DNA of 13,968 nt from Synechococcales cyanobacterium 340R_concoct_173_sub (GCA_025354065.1 JANXNM010000047.1:1-13968), one strand, 5' to 3'; positions 1 to 6,567 are shown, counted from the stretch's first letter. The notes: generated from the sequence alone by a model not told the origin. Numbers and translations are program-made.

Positions 1-822
1 GAGTGGACAGAGGATGGGATTTTAGAATTCTACTGGGGGGAGCATATTCACCTTGGGCATTATGGAAACCCCGTGGGCCGCAAGGATTTTCTGGCGGCGA
101 AGTCGGATTTTGTGCATGAAATGGTGAAGTGGGGAGGATTAAATCGATTCGCGGCGGGTACGACGGTTTTGGATGTGGGCTGTGGAATTGGGGGAAGCAG
201 TCGAATTTTGGCGCGGGACTATGGGTTTGAGGTGACGGGGATTACGATTAGTCCGGGACAGGTCAAAAGAGCGACGGACTTGACACCAGCGGGGGTGACG
301 GCAAAATTTCAGCGGGATGATGCGATGAATTTGTCCTTTGCGGATGGCAGTTTTGATGTGGTGTGGTGCATTGAGGCAGGTCCACATATGCCGGATAAGC
401 TTGGGTTTGCGCGGGAGTTGATGCGTGTATTGAAGCCGGGTGGGGTGCTGGTAGTGGCGGATTGGAATCAGCGGGATGCTCGCAAGAAGCCGTTGGTATT
501 GTGGGAGCGTTGGGTGATGAAGCAGCTTTTGGATCAGTGGGCGCATCCAGAGTTTGCCAGTATTGAGGAGTTTGCCGAGTTGTTGGCGCAAACGGGTCTA
601 TCGCAGTCGGGCATGGTGACGACGGCGGATTGGACAAGTGAGACATTGCCGTCGTGGTTAGATTCGATTTGGCAAGGGATTGTGCGTCCGGCGGGGTTAA
701 TTAAGTTTGGGCTTCCAGGGTTTGTGAAGTCGCTGCGGGAAGTGCCCACGCTAATGCTGATGCGTCTTGCATTTGGTCAGGGGTTGTGTCGATTTGGTAT
801 GTTTCGATCGGTGCGGTTATAG
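1..822 (+). CDS. Sll0418-type MPBQ/MSBQ methyltransferase, 5' end outside window
   Basis: SAM-dependent methyltransferase that closely resembles Synechocystis Sll0418 along its whole visible length. That enzyme methylates 2-methyl-6-phytyl- and 2-methyl-6-solanyl-benzoquinol in tocopherol and plastoquinone synthesis. The frame is open from base 1, so the gene enters from the left: 273 residues are visible, and about 40 N-terminal residues (a hydrophobic segment in the family) are expected outside. The GTG at 73 is internal, because family sequence (EWTEDGILEFYWGEHIHLG) precedes it in frame. SAM motif I LDVGCGIGG is at visible residues 57-65, followed by the AGPHMPDK and LKPGGVLVVADWNQRD motifs. 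The C-terminus LMRLAFGQGLCRFGMF is also family-typical. It probably acts at a membrane. The stop is TAG 820-822. Family assignment is strong; exact substrate is inferred from the family. Confidence 0.9.
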   Translation, partial: EWTEDGILEFYWGEHIHLGHYGNPVGRKDFLAAKSDFVHEMVKWGGLNRFAAGTTVLDVGCGIGGSSRILARDYGFEVTGITISPGQVKRATDLTPAGVTAKFQRDDAMNLSFADGSFDVVWCIEAGPHMPDKLGFARELMRVLKPGGVLVVADWNQRDARKKPLVLWERWVMKQLLDQWAHPEFASIEEFAELLAQTGLSQSGMVTTADWTSETLPSWLDSIWQGIVRPAGLIKFGLPGFVKSLREVPTLMLMRLAFGQGLCRFGMFRSVRL

Positions 823-910
823 CCCAATTAAGAATGTTGAATTTAGAAATGTTTACTCAATGTTCTTGATTGAATTACTTTGGGATCGATCGTAGAGAAT
901 TTGTAAAACT

Positions 911-1039
911 AACGATCGAACCATCACCCTTCGACTCCGCAGGGGTGCAAGCTTTAGCTTTCCCGTCTTGCAGGACGATTTGGTGGCAAAAAATGGATGG
1001 CAAAATTACACTCAGAATGACTCTAAACCGCTTGTTAAA
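911..1039 (+). pseudogene. Decayed DUF2442 gene copy with internal deletion
   Basis: This stretch is a shortened copy of the intact DUF2442 gene at 5873-6238. Bases 911-966 match 5990-6045 at 52 of 56 positions. Bases 967-1039 then align without gaps to 6167-6239, the 3' end including the stop region. The 121 bp between (6046-6166) are missing, which puts the two halves in different frames, and the 5' third of the gene is absent. An open 95-codon frame from 870 crosses the region but does not follow the DUF2442 frame, so I do not call it a gene. In the intact gene the 9-mer cttgcaggt occurs at 6062 and 6167; recombination between those copies would remove 105 bp, so a two-step loss is plausible (inference). 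Confidence 0.85.
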
Positions 1040-1168
1040 ACACTGCGACGCGGACCCGATTCTAGGGGCAATTGGTGGGAGAGACGATCGTGCATCACCA
1101 TTTGCCATCCATAATAGAAAATCGTTCTTCTTGCTGCTACACAATCAGATCCCGTAAGAAGTAGAACC
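1040..1168. other. Non-coding remnant stretch with dispersed-repeat fragment
   Basis: I see no credible gene here. Bases 1055-1082 carry a C-A/G-rich motif (cccgattctaggggcaattg and following bases) that recurs with few changes at 4793-4820 and 7704-7731, so this is part of a dispersed repeat family. The stretch joins the decayed DUF2442 copy on the left to a 42-bp direct repeat on the right. Confidence 0.5.
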
Positions 1169-1210
1169 GATCGCCTTTTGCTCCATCACCCTCAACTCTT
1201 CCCAAATATC
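1169..1210. repeat. 42-bp direct repeat, left copy (flanks TA-like pair)
   Basis: It matches 1785-1826 at 38 of 42 positions without gaps. It ends immediately before the stop codon of the zinc-finger gene (1211-1213). Read on the minus strand both copies are open and similar as peptide (DIWEELRVMEQKAI here, DIWEELKVMEKKVI in the other copy), so the repeat may be the tail of an older coding sequence rather than a pure DNA element. Confidence 0.75.
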
Positions 1211-1441
1211 TTAGGCTAATGAGAAAACGTCAATGGCGATCGCTCTAACTGGTTTGGCTTGACTGTGAAGCATCAGGCGAATTTGTTCCGTTGTTTGGCG
1301 GCTAAAGGTTTGTTCTCCGCATTGATGGCAAACTTTTGTGGGAATATGCTCAACTAAAACAGGTTTGCCTGAAATATAGAAAATTTCATCAATCAGTTCG
1401 TTGTGAAATTCACTTGAGCCGCATACATGACATTTATTCAT
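1211..1441 (-). CDS. YgiT/MqsA-type zinc-finger protein, probable antitoxin
   Basis: This is a 76-residue protein with two CxxC pairs (C4/C7 and C38/C41) spaced as in the N-terminal zinc-binding domain of MqsA/YgiT antitoxins. It also has the family-like segments KPVLVEHIP and VCHQCGE. The helix-turn-helix half of MqsA is absent, so it would bind its toxin but may not bind DNA alone. The start at 1441 is chosen over an in-frame ATG at 1489 because AAGGAG lies just upstream of 1441, inside the end of the preceding gene, and the extra N-terminal residues match nothing in the family. It begins 1 nt after the stop of the DUF4258 gene, so the two are almost certainly co-translated. The antitoxin role is inferred from family and pairing. 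Confidence 0.85.
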   Translation of the reverse strand: MNKCHVCGSSEFHNELIDEIFYISGKPVLVEHIPTKVCHQCGEQTFSRQTTEQIRLMLHSQAKPVRAIAIDVFSLA

Positions 1442-1442
1442 T

Positions 1443-1751
1443 TTATTTTCTCCTTGTAAATTGAATCCATTGATTAGGGTCGGGTTCATATATTGTAATG
1501 ATTTTGACGATCGCTGATTCTTGCATTGAGACTTGTAAGTGGAGTGGTCTATTGGTTTTAGTGGTTCCGAAAATCAAACAACTTGGGGAGTATTTGTCGT
1601 CTGGGTATTCCTCAATAACGATCGCATTTTCAGCTATTTGCATAATCTCCTGTTCGCTAATATTCCTTTCCACTGTACGTTTGAGGGCATGACGGCTAAA
1701 TTCAAAGTCTCCTCTCTGAAGTTGCAAGCGAATCTCAGTTATGCTTTTCAT
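1443..1751 (-). CDS. DUF4258 protein, probable toxin of the pair
   Basis: This 102-residue protein has DUF4258 hallmarks: an early SRHALKRTVERNIS segment (residues 19-33), a middle EEYPDDKYSPSCLIFG segment (47-62) and a C-terminal IYEPDPNQW (87-95). DUF4258 proteins commonly sit directly upstream of YgiT-type zinc-finger proteins, and the pair is predicted to be a toxin-antitoxin module with toxin first, as in mqsRA. Its last codons (ACA AGG AGA AAA TAA) hold the ribosome-binding site of the partner gene. No strong Shine-Dalgarno is seen before its own ATG. RNase activity is the expected role by analogy with MqsR/RelE-like toxins but is not shown by the sequence. Confidence 0.85.
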   Translation of the reverse strand: MKSITEIRLQLQRGDFEFSRHALKRTVERNISEQEIMQIAENAIVIEEYPDDKYSPSCLIFGTTKTNRPLHLQVSMQESAIVKIITIYEPDPNQWIQFTRRK

Positions 1752-1784
1752 TTTCTATCGGTAAGTCTCTCAAATAATAAAAGC

Positions 1785-1826
1785 GATCACCTTTTTCTCC
1801 ATCACCTTTAACTCTTCCCAAATATC
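1785..1826. repeat. 42-bp direct repeat, right copy
   Basis: Partner of 1169-1210 (38/42 identical). It lies 33 bp upstream of the DUF4258 start codon, so the two copies bracket the whole pair. Read on the minus strand its frame ends in a TGA about 18 bp past the repeat (GCT TTT ATT ATT TGA). Confidence 0.75.
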
Positions 1827-1859
1827 CCGCCAATGATGAAGATGATTTAATGTGAGTAC

Positions 1860-3572
1860 CTAGGAAGAAAACCATATTTTATTTTCAACTTGCATTTTTT
1901 GTAATCTTTCTTTTCCAGCATTTGTGAATTTAATTTTAGTGGTTAGATCGTCCAATCCCTCAAACTTGGAAGCATCTCTCTTCTCGATAATTTTATCGAT
2001 TGTTGTACTTTGGATGCGCGTCCCTTGGAATGCACGAGTTAGATCATTTTTCATGGCTGAATTAATATCTACTCCTCGGTCACTTGGTGGACCTACCTCT
2101 TTAGCAGACTTTAAAAAGCCAATATTTTTAAGATCGACCTTACGTTTAAGAAGTGATGCACAATCGGGAGCAATTAAGAAAGCTAATTCAGGAGGATTAC
2201 TTTCGGGATTAAATTTCACATCTTGAAGCCATAGCTCGAATGTTTTTAGATGGCTACTGAGAAGTTGATAGTTCTTAGCTTCACCGAATGCTCTAGCAAC
2301 ACAACTACCATTATGAAGAAGTTCAACATAACAATCAAAAGCATGATTATTCAATATTTTAGTTGTAGAACTTGTTGAGATAGTATAAGCCTGATTGCTA
2401 AGATATTGACTCCAGTGTTTTCGAGCTTCAGATTCAACTAATTGGCGAGCTTTATTTTCAAATAAGTTGTATGAAGCATCAAAAGAACTAAAATATTTTT
2501 CATGTATTGCAGCTACCTTCCAAGCATATTTTTGACAAAATTCTCTAAGACTCCTATAGTCTGAACCATGATTAAGAGTTATCTCATTAATTTCTTGCCA
2601 AGCCTGTGAAAAATCTCGGCAACCATGATATGCACTCTCAATACGACTAGTAATTGTTGATTTGATTTTCTCAAATTCATCAGTTCTACCCATTACTAAA
2701 TCAACTTTAGTTGGAGCGACTCTGCTTTCAAGTGCAAGATCTTCTTGTAAAAATCTTACAACGTCTTCAGAAACTCCAACAAGATATATCATCAGCTTTA
2801 TTTTCCCGTTATTCTCATTTGGAGAAAAGGCTCTATTGATCAAGGATCTGAAGAAAGATCTAGCATAGCTAGCAAATGATGCATCTGCCATTAGAGCATC
2901 TAGCTCGTCAATTAAATATACGAAAGTAAACTGAGAATCTGCATTGGAGATATCTCGAATCACCTTGAAAAAGAAGCTTTCAAAGTTCATCGACTTAGTT
3001 TCTATCAATTGATTCCATTTGAAATCAAAATCATCTCTATCAGAACTAATTGCCCCTCTAAGTTCTCCAATCTCGCCATCAGTGAACCTACTCTTTAATA
3101 AGCTATCCCTAGCTAGATCGGTTTTGCCATTTCTGAGGTTTAGAAGAATCCAAAACGTGTCTCCAAGAATGTGAGAGTACAACTTTACACTAAACGAATT
3201 AGTCCCACTAATGGATAAGATATCATTCAAAGAAATAGTAGATGTCAAACAGTGACCATTGAATTTTTCTCTGGTCTTGATCAGTTCATTCAAGTATTTT
3301 AGAAGAGATGTTTTCCCAGAACCTGGATGTGCAGAAATAAATCTGAAGGTAAAGAAACCATTATCAAAACAATGTTTTAAATCATCTTCGAGTAATTCTG
3401 TTAAGTTACTTACTTTTGCCGTAGATAGACTCTTTGCTGTACAGTATCCACCACCAGTTCCAGGCTCTTTAACTTCTCTCTCTATCCATATATCTTCAAT
3501 GAAATCTACACCTTTTGAGACTCCGTGTAGAAAATCTCTAATTGCCATCTTCTTTCCCGCATCTTCAGGCAT
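1860..3572 (-). CDS. AAA+-like P-loop ATPase with C-terminal PD-(D/E)XK-like nuclease domain
   Basis: 570 residues; no named family is recognised. Walker A is AHPGSGKTS (81-89), Walker B FVYLIDE with D222/E223 (217-223), and a sensor-1-like strand IYLVGVSED lies at 262-270, giving an AAA+/Orc1-like order. An all-helical middle (about 295-390) follows. Residues 412-433 then carry D413 followed by E431-A-K433 (FGEAKNYQ), the D...ExK pattern of PD-(D/E)XK nucleases, with a helix after it. It could be an ATP-regulated DNA nuclease; activity and target are inferred. The gene starts 3 nt after the stop of the winged-helix gene, so the two form an operon. An alternative start is the ATG at 3548, preceded by a purine-rich GGGAAAGAAG. 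AT-rich and without HIP1 sites, it was probably acquired. A defence role is possible but unproven. Confidence 0.8.
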   Translation of the reverse strand: MPEDAGKKMAIRDFLHGVSKGVDFIEDIWIEREVKEPGTGGGYCTAKSLSTAKVSNLTELLEDDLKHCFDNGFFTFRFISAHPGSGKTSLLKYLNELIKTREKFNGHCLTSTISLNDILSISGTNSFSVKLYSHILGDTFWILLNLRNGKTDLARDSLLKSRFTDGEIGELRGAISSDRDDFDFKWNQLIETKSMNFESFFFKVIRDISNADSQFTFVYLIDELDALMADASFASYARSFFRSLINRAFSPNENNGKIKLMIYLVGVSEDVVRFLQEDLALESRVAPTKVDLVMGRTDEFEKIKSTITSRIESAYHGCRDFSQAWQEINEITLNHGSDYRSLREFCQKYAWKVAAIHEKYFSSFDASYNLFENKARQLVESEARKHWSQYLSNQAYTISTSSTTKILNNHAFDCYVELLHNGSCVARAFGEAKNYQLLSSHLKTFELWLQDVKFNPESNPPELAFLIAPDCASLLKRKVDLKNIGFLKSAKEVGPPSDRGVDINSAMKNDLTRAFQGTRIQSTTIDKIIEKRDASKFEGLDDLTTKIKFTNAGKERLQKMQVENKIWFSS

Positions 3573-3575
3573 AAC

Positions 3576-4205
3576 TTAATTCACCCACTCAATCATTTCA
3601 CCATCTCTTCCTTCTACACAAAGTATCTTGTTGCTAGATTTTAATTTCTGATAGTAATCTTCCAGAAGGGAATTAGAAATAGAATTCTGACTCGCAAATT
3701 TTTCGCAAATTTTTCTGCCATAGATGACAATAGCTCCACGAAGTTCTTGAGTCTTTCGCTCATCAATATAAGCCTGCTCAAATAGATTTGCAAAAGTTTC
3801 AAAATCTATAGTGTGTTCACTTGAAGAAATCGATGTTGAACTACATTCTTCTCGAATCCACTTGAGAAGCACATCACCGAATTTCGCACCAATTTGTCCA
3901 ACTTTTTTAGTTTCACCTGGCTTTTGGGGATTTGGGACAAGGGAATCGTTTTGAAAATCGAATTTAGGATCTAGGAGCATCTCTCTCAGATGAATGTTAC
4001 CTGTCTCTTTGAGAGAAAATACATTTTTTTCTTCAAAGATCGCACCATCAGCTTTAAGTTCTTGTAGAACTTCCTTATAGTCTTCAGATTTTTCACCCGA
4101 TCTGATTATGCGCTTGTTCAGGTCACCCTTTCTTAACTTTTTTTCGCTCCACACAACGAGCAGTACACGAACTTTAGCGTTTTTCTGAGATCCTTTCAAA
4201 GCCAT
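3576..4205 (-). CDS. Winged-helix-like protein, first gene of the ATPase/nuclease operon
   Basis: 209 residues, family not recognised. Residues about 10-72 read like a winged helix: a hydrophobic first helix (VRVLLVVWS), a second helix LRKGDLNKRI, a third helix EDYKEVLQELKADGAI, and a wing ending in VFSLKETG. The rest (about 110-209) is mostly helical, rich in charged residues, and has no obvious catalytic motif, no Cys cluster and no membrane segment. It ends 3 nt before the ATPase start. It could regulate the operon, recognise DNA for the ATPase, or be a structural partner; the sequence does not decide. No clear Shine-Dalgarno precedes the ATG at 4205. Confidence 0.75.
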   Translation of the reverse strand: MALKGSQKNAKVRVLLVVWSEKKLRKGDLNKRIIRSGEKSEDYKEVLQELKADGAIFEEKNVFSLKETGNIHLREMLLDPKFDFQNDSLVPNPQKPGETKKVGQIGAKFGDVLLKWIREECSSTSISSSEHTIDFETFANLFEQAYIDERKTQELRGAIVIYGRKICEKFASQNSISNSLLEDYYQKLKSSNKILCVEGRDGEMIEWVN

Positions 4206-4575
4206 AAGATTTTTTAACCATACTAAGTTATTTCACAGTAGAGCTTTTATTAGCTTTATCTTGTACAAATATTGAATCAGACTTTAGATTTATTAAAATC
4301 CTTGATAGAAGTCATGATTTTTTAGGTTTTTCTAACGCGCACAATCGTTATTCTCACAGTAATACATTTAGAGCATATTTTCTAATCTTTTTAAGATTAA
4401 GCCACTCAAAACTCACAAAGCGTTAAACAATCAACTTGAAGCGATCGCTAGAGCCTACGTACGTTTACCGACACATTCCTCTGGCTTCCGGAAAACTCCG
4501 TAAAGTCACAGGCAAACTCCATAAAGCGATTGCAAGATCTTAGAAGGCGATCGCACTCCAAGAACAATCGATCGC
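4206..4575. other. Intergenic region upstream of the wHTH/ATPase operon
   Basis: 370 bp without a gene I can support. The first ~230 bp are AT-rich and should hold the operon promoter, but I see no convincing -35/-10 pair. A perfect 7-bp inverted repeat, TAATCTT-ttt-AAGATTA, lies at 4383-4399 and could be an operator or just AT-rich chance. At 4440 the base composition changes and HIP1 sites reappear. Two similar short units (aaactccgtaaagtca and aaactccataaagcga) sit side by side near 4493-4530. Confidence 0.55.
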
Positions 4576-4662
4576 CAGTTGTTGGGCATTGTTGCACAGG
4601 AATTGCATGACTATGAGCAAGCACGGTAGTACTTCCAACAATCGCTACAAATCTATATCGAG
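4576..4662 (+). pseudogene. Fragment of a TPR-repeat coding sequence (copy 1)
   Basis: The plus-strand frame reads QLLGIVAQELHDYEQAR, a TAG at 4627-4629, then YFQQSLQIYIE. This is the consensus of tetratricopeptide units common in large cyanobacterial TPR proteins, with a CAG (Gln) codon changed to TAG. About 29 codons remain, with no start and no flanking TPR units. The last ~50 bp are nearly identical to 6576-6623. It is a coding relic, not an active gene. Confidence 0.7.
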
Positions 4663-4712
4663 AGCTAATCCCTCACCCCAATTCCTTGCTAAAATCGTCG
4701 GTTCTTTGAGCA

Positions 4713-4772
4713 GTAGCGAAGCAAAGGTTTTGCAATTGTTTGAGCAACTGGAATGCGTGTTTTGTAGAAACC
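4713..4772. repeat. Dispersed repeat, copy 1
   Basis: This ~60-bp unit begins gtagcgaagcaaaggttttg and continues through caattgtttgagcaactg to tttgtagaaacc. It matches 5673-5732 at nearly all positions, and its first ~30 bases match 7632-7661. About 20 bp downstream (4793-4820) is the cccaattctaggggcgatcg motif that also follows copy 3 and occurs at 1055. No coding function is visible. Confidence 0.85.
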
Positions 4773-4863
4773 CTGACGAGCAACCCCCAACCCCCAATTC
4801 TAGGGGCGATCGGTTGGGAGGCGGGCGGGGCGATGACCTATGGTCGGTCGTAGACCATCGTCC

Positions 4864-5115
4864 CTAAATCAACGTCTTCTCCAAATAACCATCAAACGCC
4901 GCTTGCTCCATCAAACCGTTCTCCACCAAAATCTTACGAGTTCCCACAATATGAATCGGACGCAGACGATCCCGTAGCTCATAGTGGGGAAGCACGATCG
5001 ACGTCCCCGACTCAAGATGTTGAAACACCTCCTGATTCCCAACAGAATGTTGTGTAAACCCTAATCGAGACAAGAGTTGGATAAGATCCGAAAAAACGAT
5101 CGCTTCAGTTTTCAT
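4864..5115 (-). CDS. HicA-like small protein, possible toxin
   Basis: 83 residues. The pattern of an N-terminal helix (FSDLIQLLSRLGF), a strand pair (EVFQHLESGTSIVLPHY) and a C-terminal helix (RKILVENGLMEQAAF) is that of cyanobacterial proteins usually annotated as HicA-family. HicA proteins are small dsRBD-like mRNA interferases; the usual G-S-H catalytic context is modified here to GNQEVFQH, so activity is uncertain. Start 5115 is preferred over an in-frame ATG at 5166 because CAGGAG lies about 10 nt upstream and the extension is coding sequence of the upstream gene. It overlaps the end of the broken DUF4365-like gene by 11 nt (ATGAAAACTGA), implying former translational coupling. No HicB antitoxin is adjacent. 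Confidence 0.65.
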   Translation of the reverse strand: MKTEAIVFSDLIQLLSRLGFTQHSVGNQEVFQHLESGTSIVLPHYELRDRLRPIHIVGTRKILVENGLMEQAAFDGYLEKTLI

Positions 5116-5635
5116 AACGAATACGCTCCTGGAGTTGGTGAAAGACTCGACTCTTGTATGTCGCAAACATTCGAACTGCTACTTCAGCCAGTATATTGTG
5201 ATTCTCAAAATAAGCGGTATGGGTATTCCCCAATTGTGCCAGGTCTAAACCAGACAGAGACGCTTGAAGGTAGAGCCAGTAAGCCCTCTCCGCCTGTGCA
5301 TCGTAAAAAATCAAAATATAAGGCATTGCCTCTCGCAGCTACAGATCCAAATCCTTCGTCTGGAGCACGATCGGAATTCGTTGGTCTGCATTCGGAACGA
5401 TCGGGGTATCCGTCGCTTTCACCTGAACGTAGATCAAACCATTCTCGATTTCGCCCTCAGCATTGTAGGTCGAGATAATTAAATCCGTTCCATAGTCAGC
5501 ACGAATTCTCTCTGCCGAGTATCAACAAGTCAAAACAAGCCGCTCAACATAATTGATACTCAGATCCGCAATCACATGTTGTCGAGTCCGACGCTTCCTG
5601 CGCATAGCTAACGATATCAGTGACAGTACGTCCAT
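5105..5635 (-). pseudogene. DUF4365-like gene broken by two in-frame stop codons
   Basis: A single minus-strand frame of 177 codons reads through as one protein apart from a TGA at 5522-5524 and a TAG at 5339-5341. It begins MDVLSLISLAMRRKRR at 5635, continues RQHVIADLSINYVERL, crosses the TGA, then reads YSAERIRADYGTDLIIS and GLIYVQVKATD. At DLDL-stop-LREAMPYILIFYDAQA the TAG most simply replaces a TGG (Trp). It ends with TGA at 5105-5107. The YGTDL ... VQVKATD pair is the D...(E/Q)xK pattern of DUF4365 proteins, which have a restriction-nuclease-like fold. There are no frameshifts, so inactivation is recent, or the frame is kept by readthrough or assembly error. Partner HicA-like gene overlaps its 3' end. 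Confidence 0.85.
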
Positions 5636-5672
5636 CTTACCGCTATGGGGCAACTGTTCGATCGGCTTGGCT

Positions 5673-5732
5673 GTAGCGAAGCAGAGGTTTTGCAATTGTT
5701 TGAGCAACTGTAATGCGTGTTTTGCAGAGACC
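5673..5732. repeat. Dispersed repeat, copy 2
   Basis: Near-identical to 4713-4772: gtagcgaagcagaggttttg, then caattgtttgagcaactg, then taatgcgtgttttgcagaga. It lies between the start of the broken DUF4365-like gene and the DUF4160-like fragment, at the point where the latter loses its 5' part. This suggests the repeat marks a rearrangement junction. Confidence 0.85.
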
Positions 5733-5880
5733 AGCTAAAATTGCGATCGGAGACTCAACCACCGCGCCAAGTCTGCTCCTCGTTCAAGGCATGAATTCAA
5801 AAGAAGCTAAGGCGGCTCTCCGGGTCGTCACCCAACACCAAACTAAACTCCTCGAAACATGGGAAGACTATCATGGCTAA
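5713..5880 (+). pseudogene. 5'-truncated DUF4160-like gene fragment
   Basis: The open frame from ATG 5713 to TAA 5878-5880 (55 codons) has a C-terminal half, SKEAKAALRVVTQHQTKLL then ETWEDYHG, that resembles the last helix of DUF4160 proteins. Those proteins are usually encoded just upstream of DUF2442 genes. The N-terminal ~15 codons come from dispersed repeat copy 2, and the conserved PPHFH core of DUF4160 is missing, so the 5' two thirds are lost. Its last 8 bases overlap the DUF2442 start (ATGGCTAA), preserving the original operon junction. It could still be translated and couple to DUF2442. The family call is moderate. Confidence 0.6.
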
Positions 5881-6238
5881 TCCAACCCTAGACGATCGCA
5901 CCTTCCAACAACAATTTGAACAAGCCCAAGCCGCCGCCGAACTTGCTAACTTGACCGAGCCTAGAGCGATCGCCGCCTATTATGAACCGAACGATCGAAC
6001 CATCACCGTTCGACTCCGCAGTGGCGCAAGCTTTAGCTTCCCCGTAGACATCGTTCAAGGACTTGCAGGTGCCGAAGAGCCAGACCTGAAGCAAGTTGAA
6101 ATCACTCCCATGGGCGACGGCTTGCATTGGGAAACCCTAGACACAGACTTTACGATCACAGGGCTTCTTGCAGGTCAGTTTGGTACAAAAAAATGGATGG
6201 CAAAATTACAACAAGAATGGCTGCAACCCGCTTGCTAA
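5873..6238 (+). CDS. DUF2442 domain protein
   Basis: 121 residues. The DUF2442 core starts near residue 33 (AIAAYYEPNDRTITVRL), continues SGASFSFPVDIVQGL, then PMGDGLHWETLDTDFTITGLL and ends KKWMAKLQQEW. The N-terminal 25 residues are a Gln/Ala-rich helix. DUF2442 proteins are small, of unknown biochemistry, and recurrently paired with DUF4160 in what are thought to be toxin-antitoxin-like modules. Here the partner survives only as a fragment overlapping by 8 nt. GGGAAGA precedes the ATG at a 5-nt spacing. The 3' end overlaps the convergent antidote gene by 4 nt. A decayed second copy is at 911-1039. Confidence 0.85.
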   Translation: MANPTLDDRTFQQQFEQAQAAAELANLTEPRAIAAYYEPNDRTITVRLRSGASFSFPVDIVQGLAGAEEPDLKQVEITPMGDGLHWETLDTDFTITGLLAGQFGTKKWMAKLQQEWLQPAC

Positions 6239-6567
6239 ATCGATCGTCCAACTTCCAACGCACAGCTTAAGCCGCTTCTGCTCGGGCTTCGATCGACATC
6301 TTGAACCCCCAATTCATGAAGCATCATCAAAAGTGTCGAAACATCTAATTGCGTTTGTTGCGTCAACCGATCGTAGATAGCTTTACGATGCGCCACCAAT
6401 TGAGCATTTCCGAGGACCAATATCTGTGCTTCCGTAATATTCCGAAGTGCCAAACGAACTTCCTCAACCGATCCATCTTCTAAAACCGCATCCAAATAAG
6501 CCGCAGCTTCTTGCGGATCTTTCAGAGACTCAATGAGATAAGACTGATAACTTCTAGTTATTGGCAT
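6235..6567 (-). CDS. HigA-like addiction-module antidote / HTH protein
   Basis: 110 residues from ATG 6567. The N-terminus MPITRSYQSYLIESLKDPQE and the segment LEDGSVEEVRLALRNITEAQ are typical of the putative addiction-module antidote family. The part from about residue 47 to 89 fits its degenerate helix-turn-helix and ends in MMLHELGVQ. Start 6567 replaces an in-frame ATG at 6606, because upstream codons lie within a TPR-derived fragment on the other strand. After LGVQ the present frame gives an atypical tail (DVDRSPSRSGLSC...). A one-base shift there would give MSIEARAEAA and a stop at 6267-6269, which looks more natural, so a C-terminal frameshift is possible. No HigB-like toxin is adjacent. 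Confidence 0.7.
   Translation of the reverse strand: MPITRSYQSYLIESLKDPQEAAAYLDAVLEDGSVEEVRLALRNITEAQILVLGNAQLVAHRKAIYDRLTQQTQLDVSTLLMMLHELGVQDVDRSPSRSGLSCALEVGRSI

Larger units (their letters stand above)
1827..4437. other. AT-rich, HIP1-free island carrying the ATPase/wHTH operon
   Basis: I find no CGATCG hexamer in these ~2.6 kb, although the hexamer occurs many times per kilobase in the flanks (for example 4441, 4550, 5099, 5892, 5967). The DNA is visibly richer in A and T than both sides, and codon choice in the two genes is accordingly AT-biased. HIP1 density resumes abruptly at 4440. This is the usual look of recently acquired DNA in a HIP1-rich cyanobacterium. I found no integrase or clean terminal repeats, so the boundaries are approximate. 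Confidence 0.7.

Noticed and set aside
830..867. AT-rich imperfect inverted repeat after the methyltransferase gene as a terminator
   Set aside because: 9 of 11 pairs with a 16-nt loop, low GC, and no T-run after it, so not convincing.
870..1157. 95-codon open frame on the plus strand
   Set aside because: It runs through the decayed DUF2442 copy and repeat sequence in a frame unrelated to the ancestral protein, and has no family resemblance.
4840..4858. 6-bp hairpin (ATGGTC/GACCAT) after the HicA-like gene as a terminator
   Set aside because: The stem is short and no T-tract follows on either strand.
4589..4867. 92-codon open frame on the plus strand
   Set aside because: Composed of a TPR relic in the wrong frame, dispersed repeat copy 1 and a repeat motif; no coherent protein pattern.
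5077..5478. 133-codon open frame on the plus strand
   Set aside because: It is antisense to the DUF4365-like pseudogene, whose minus-strand frame has clear family sequence.
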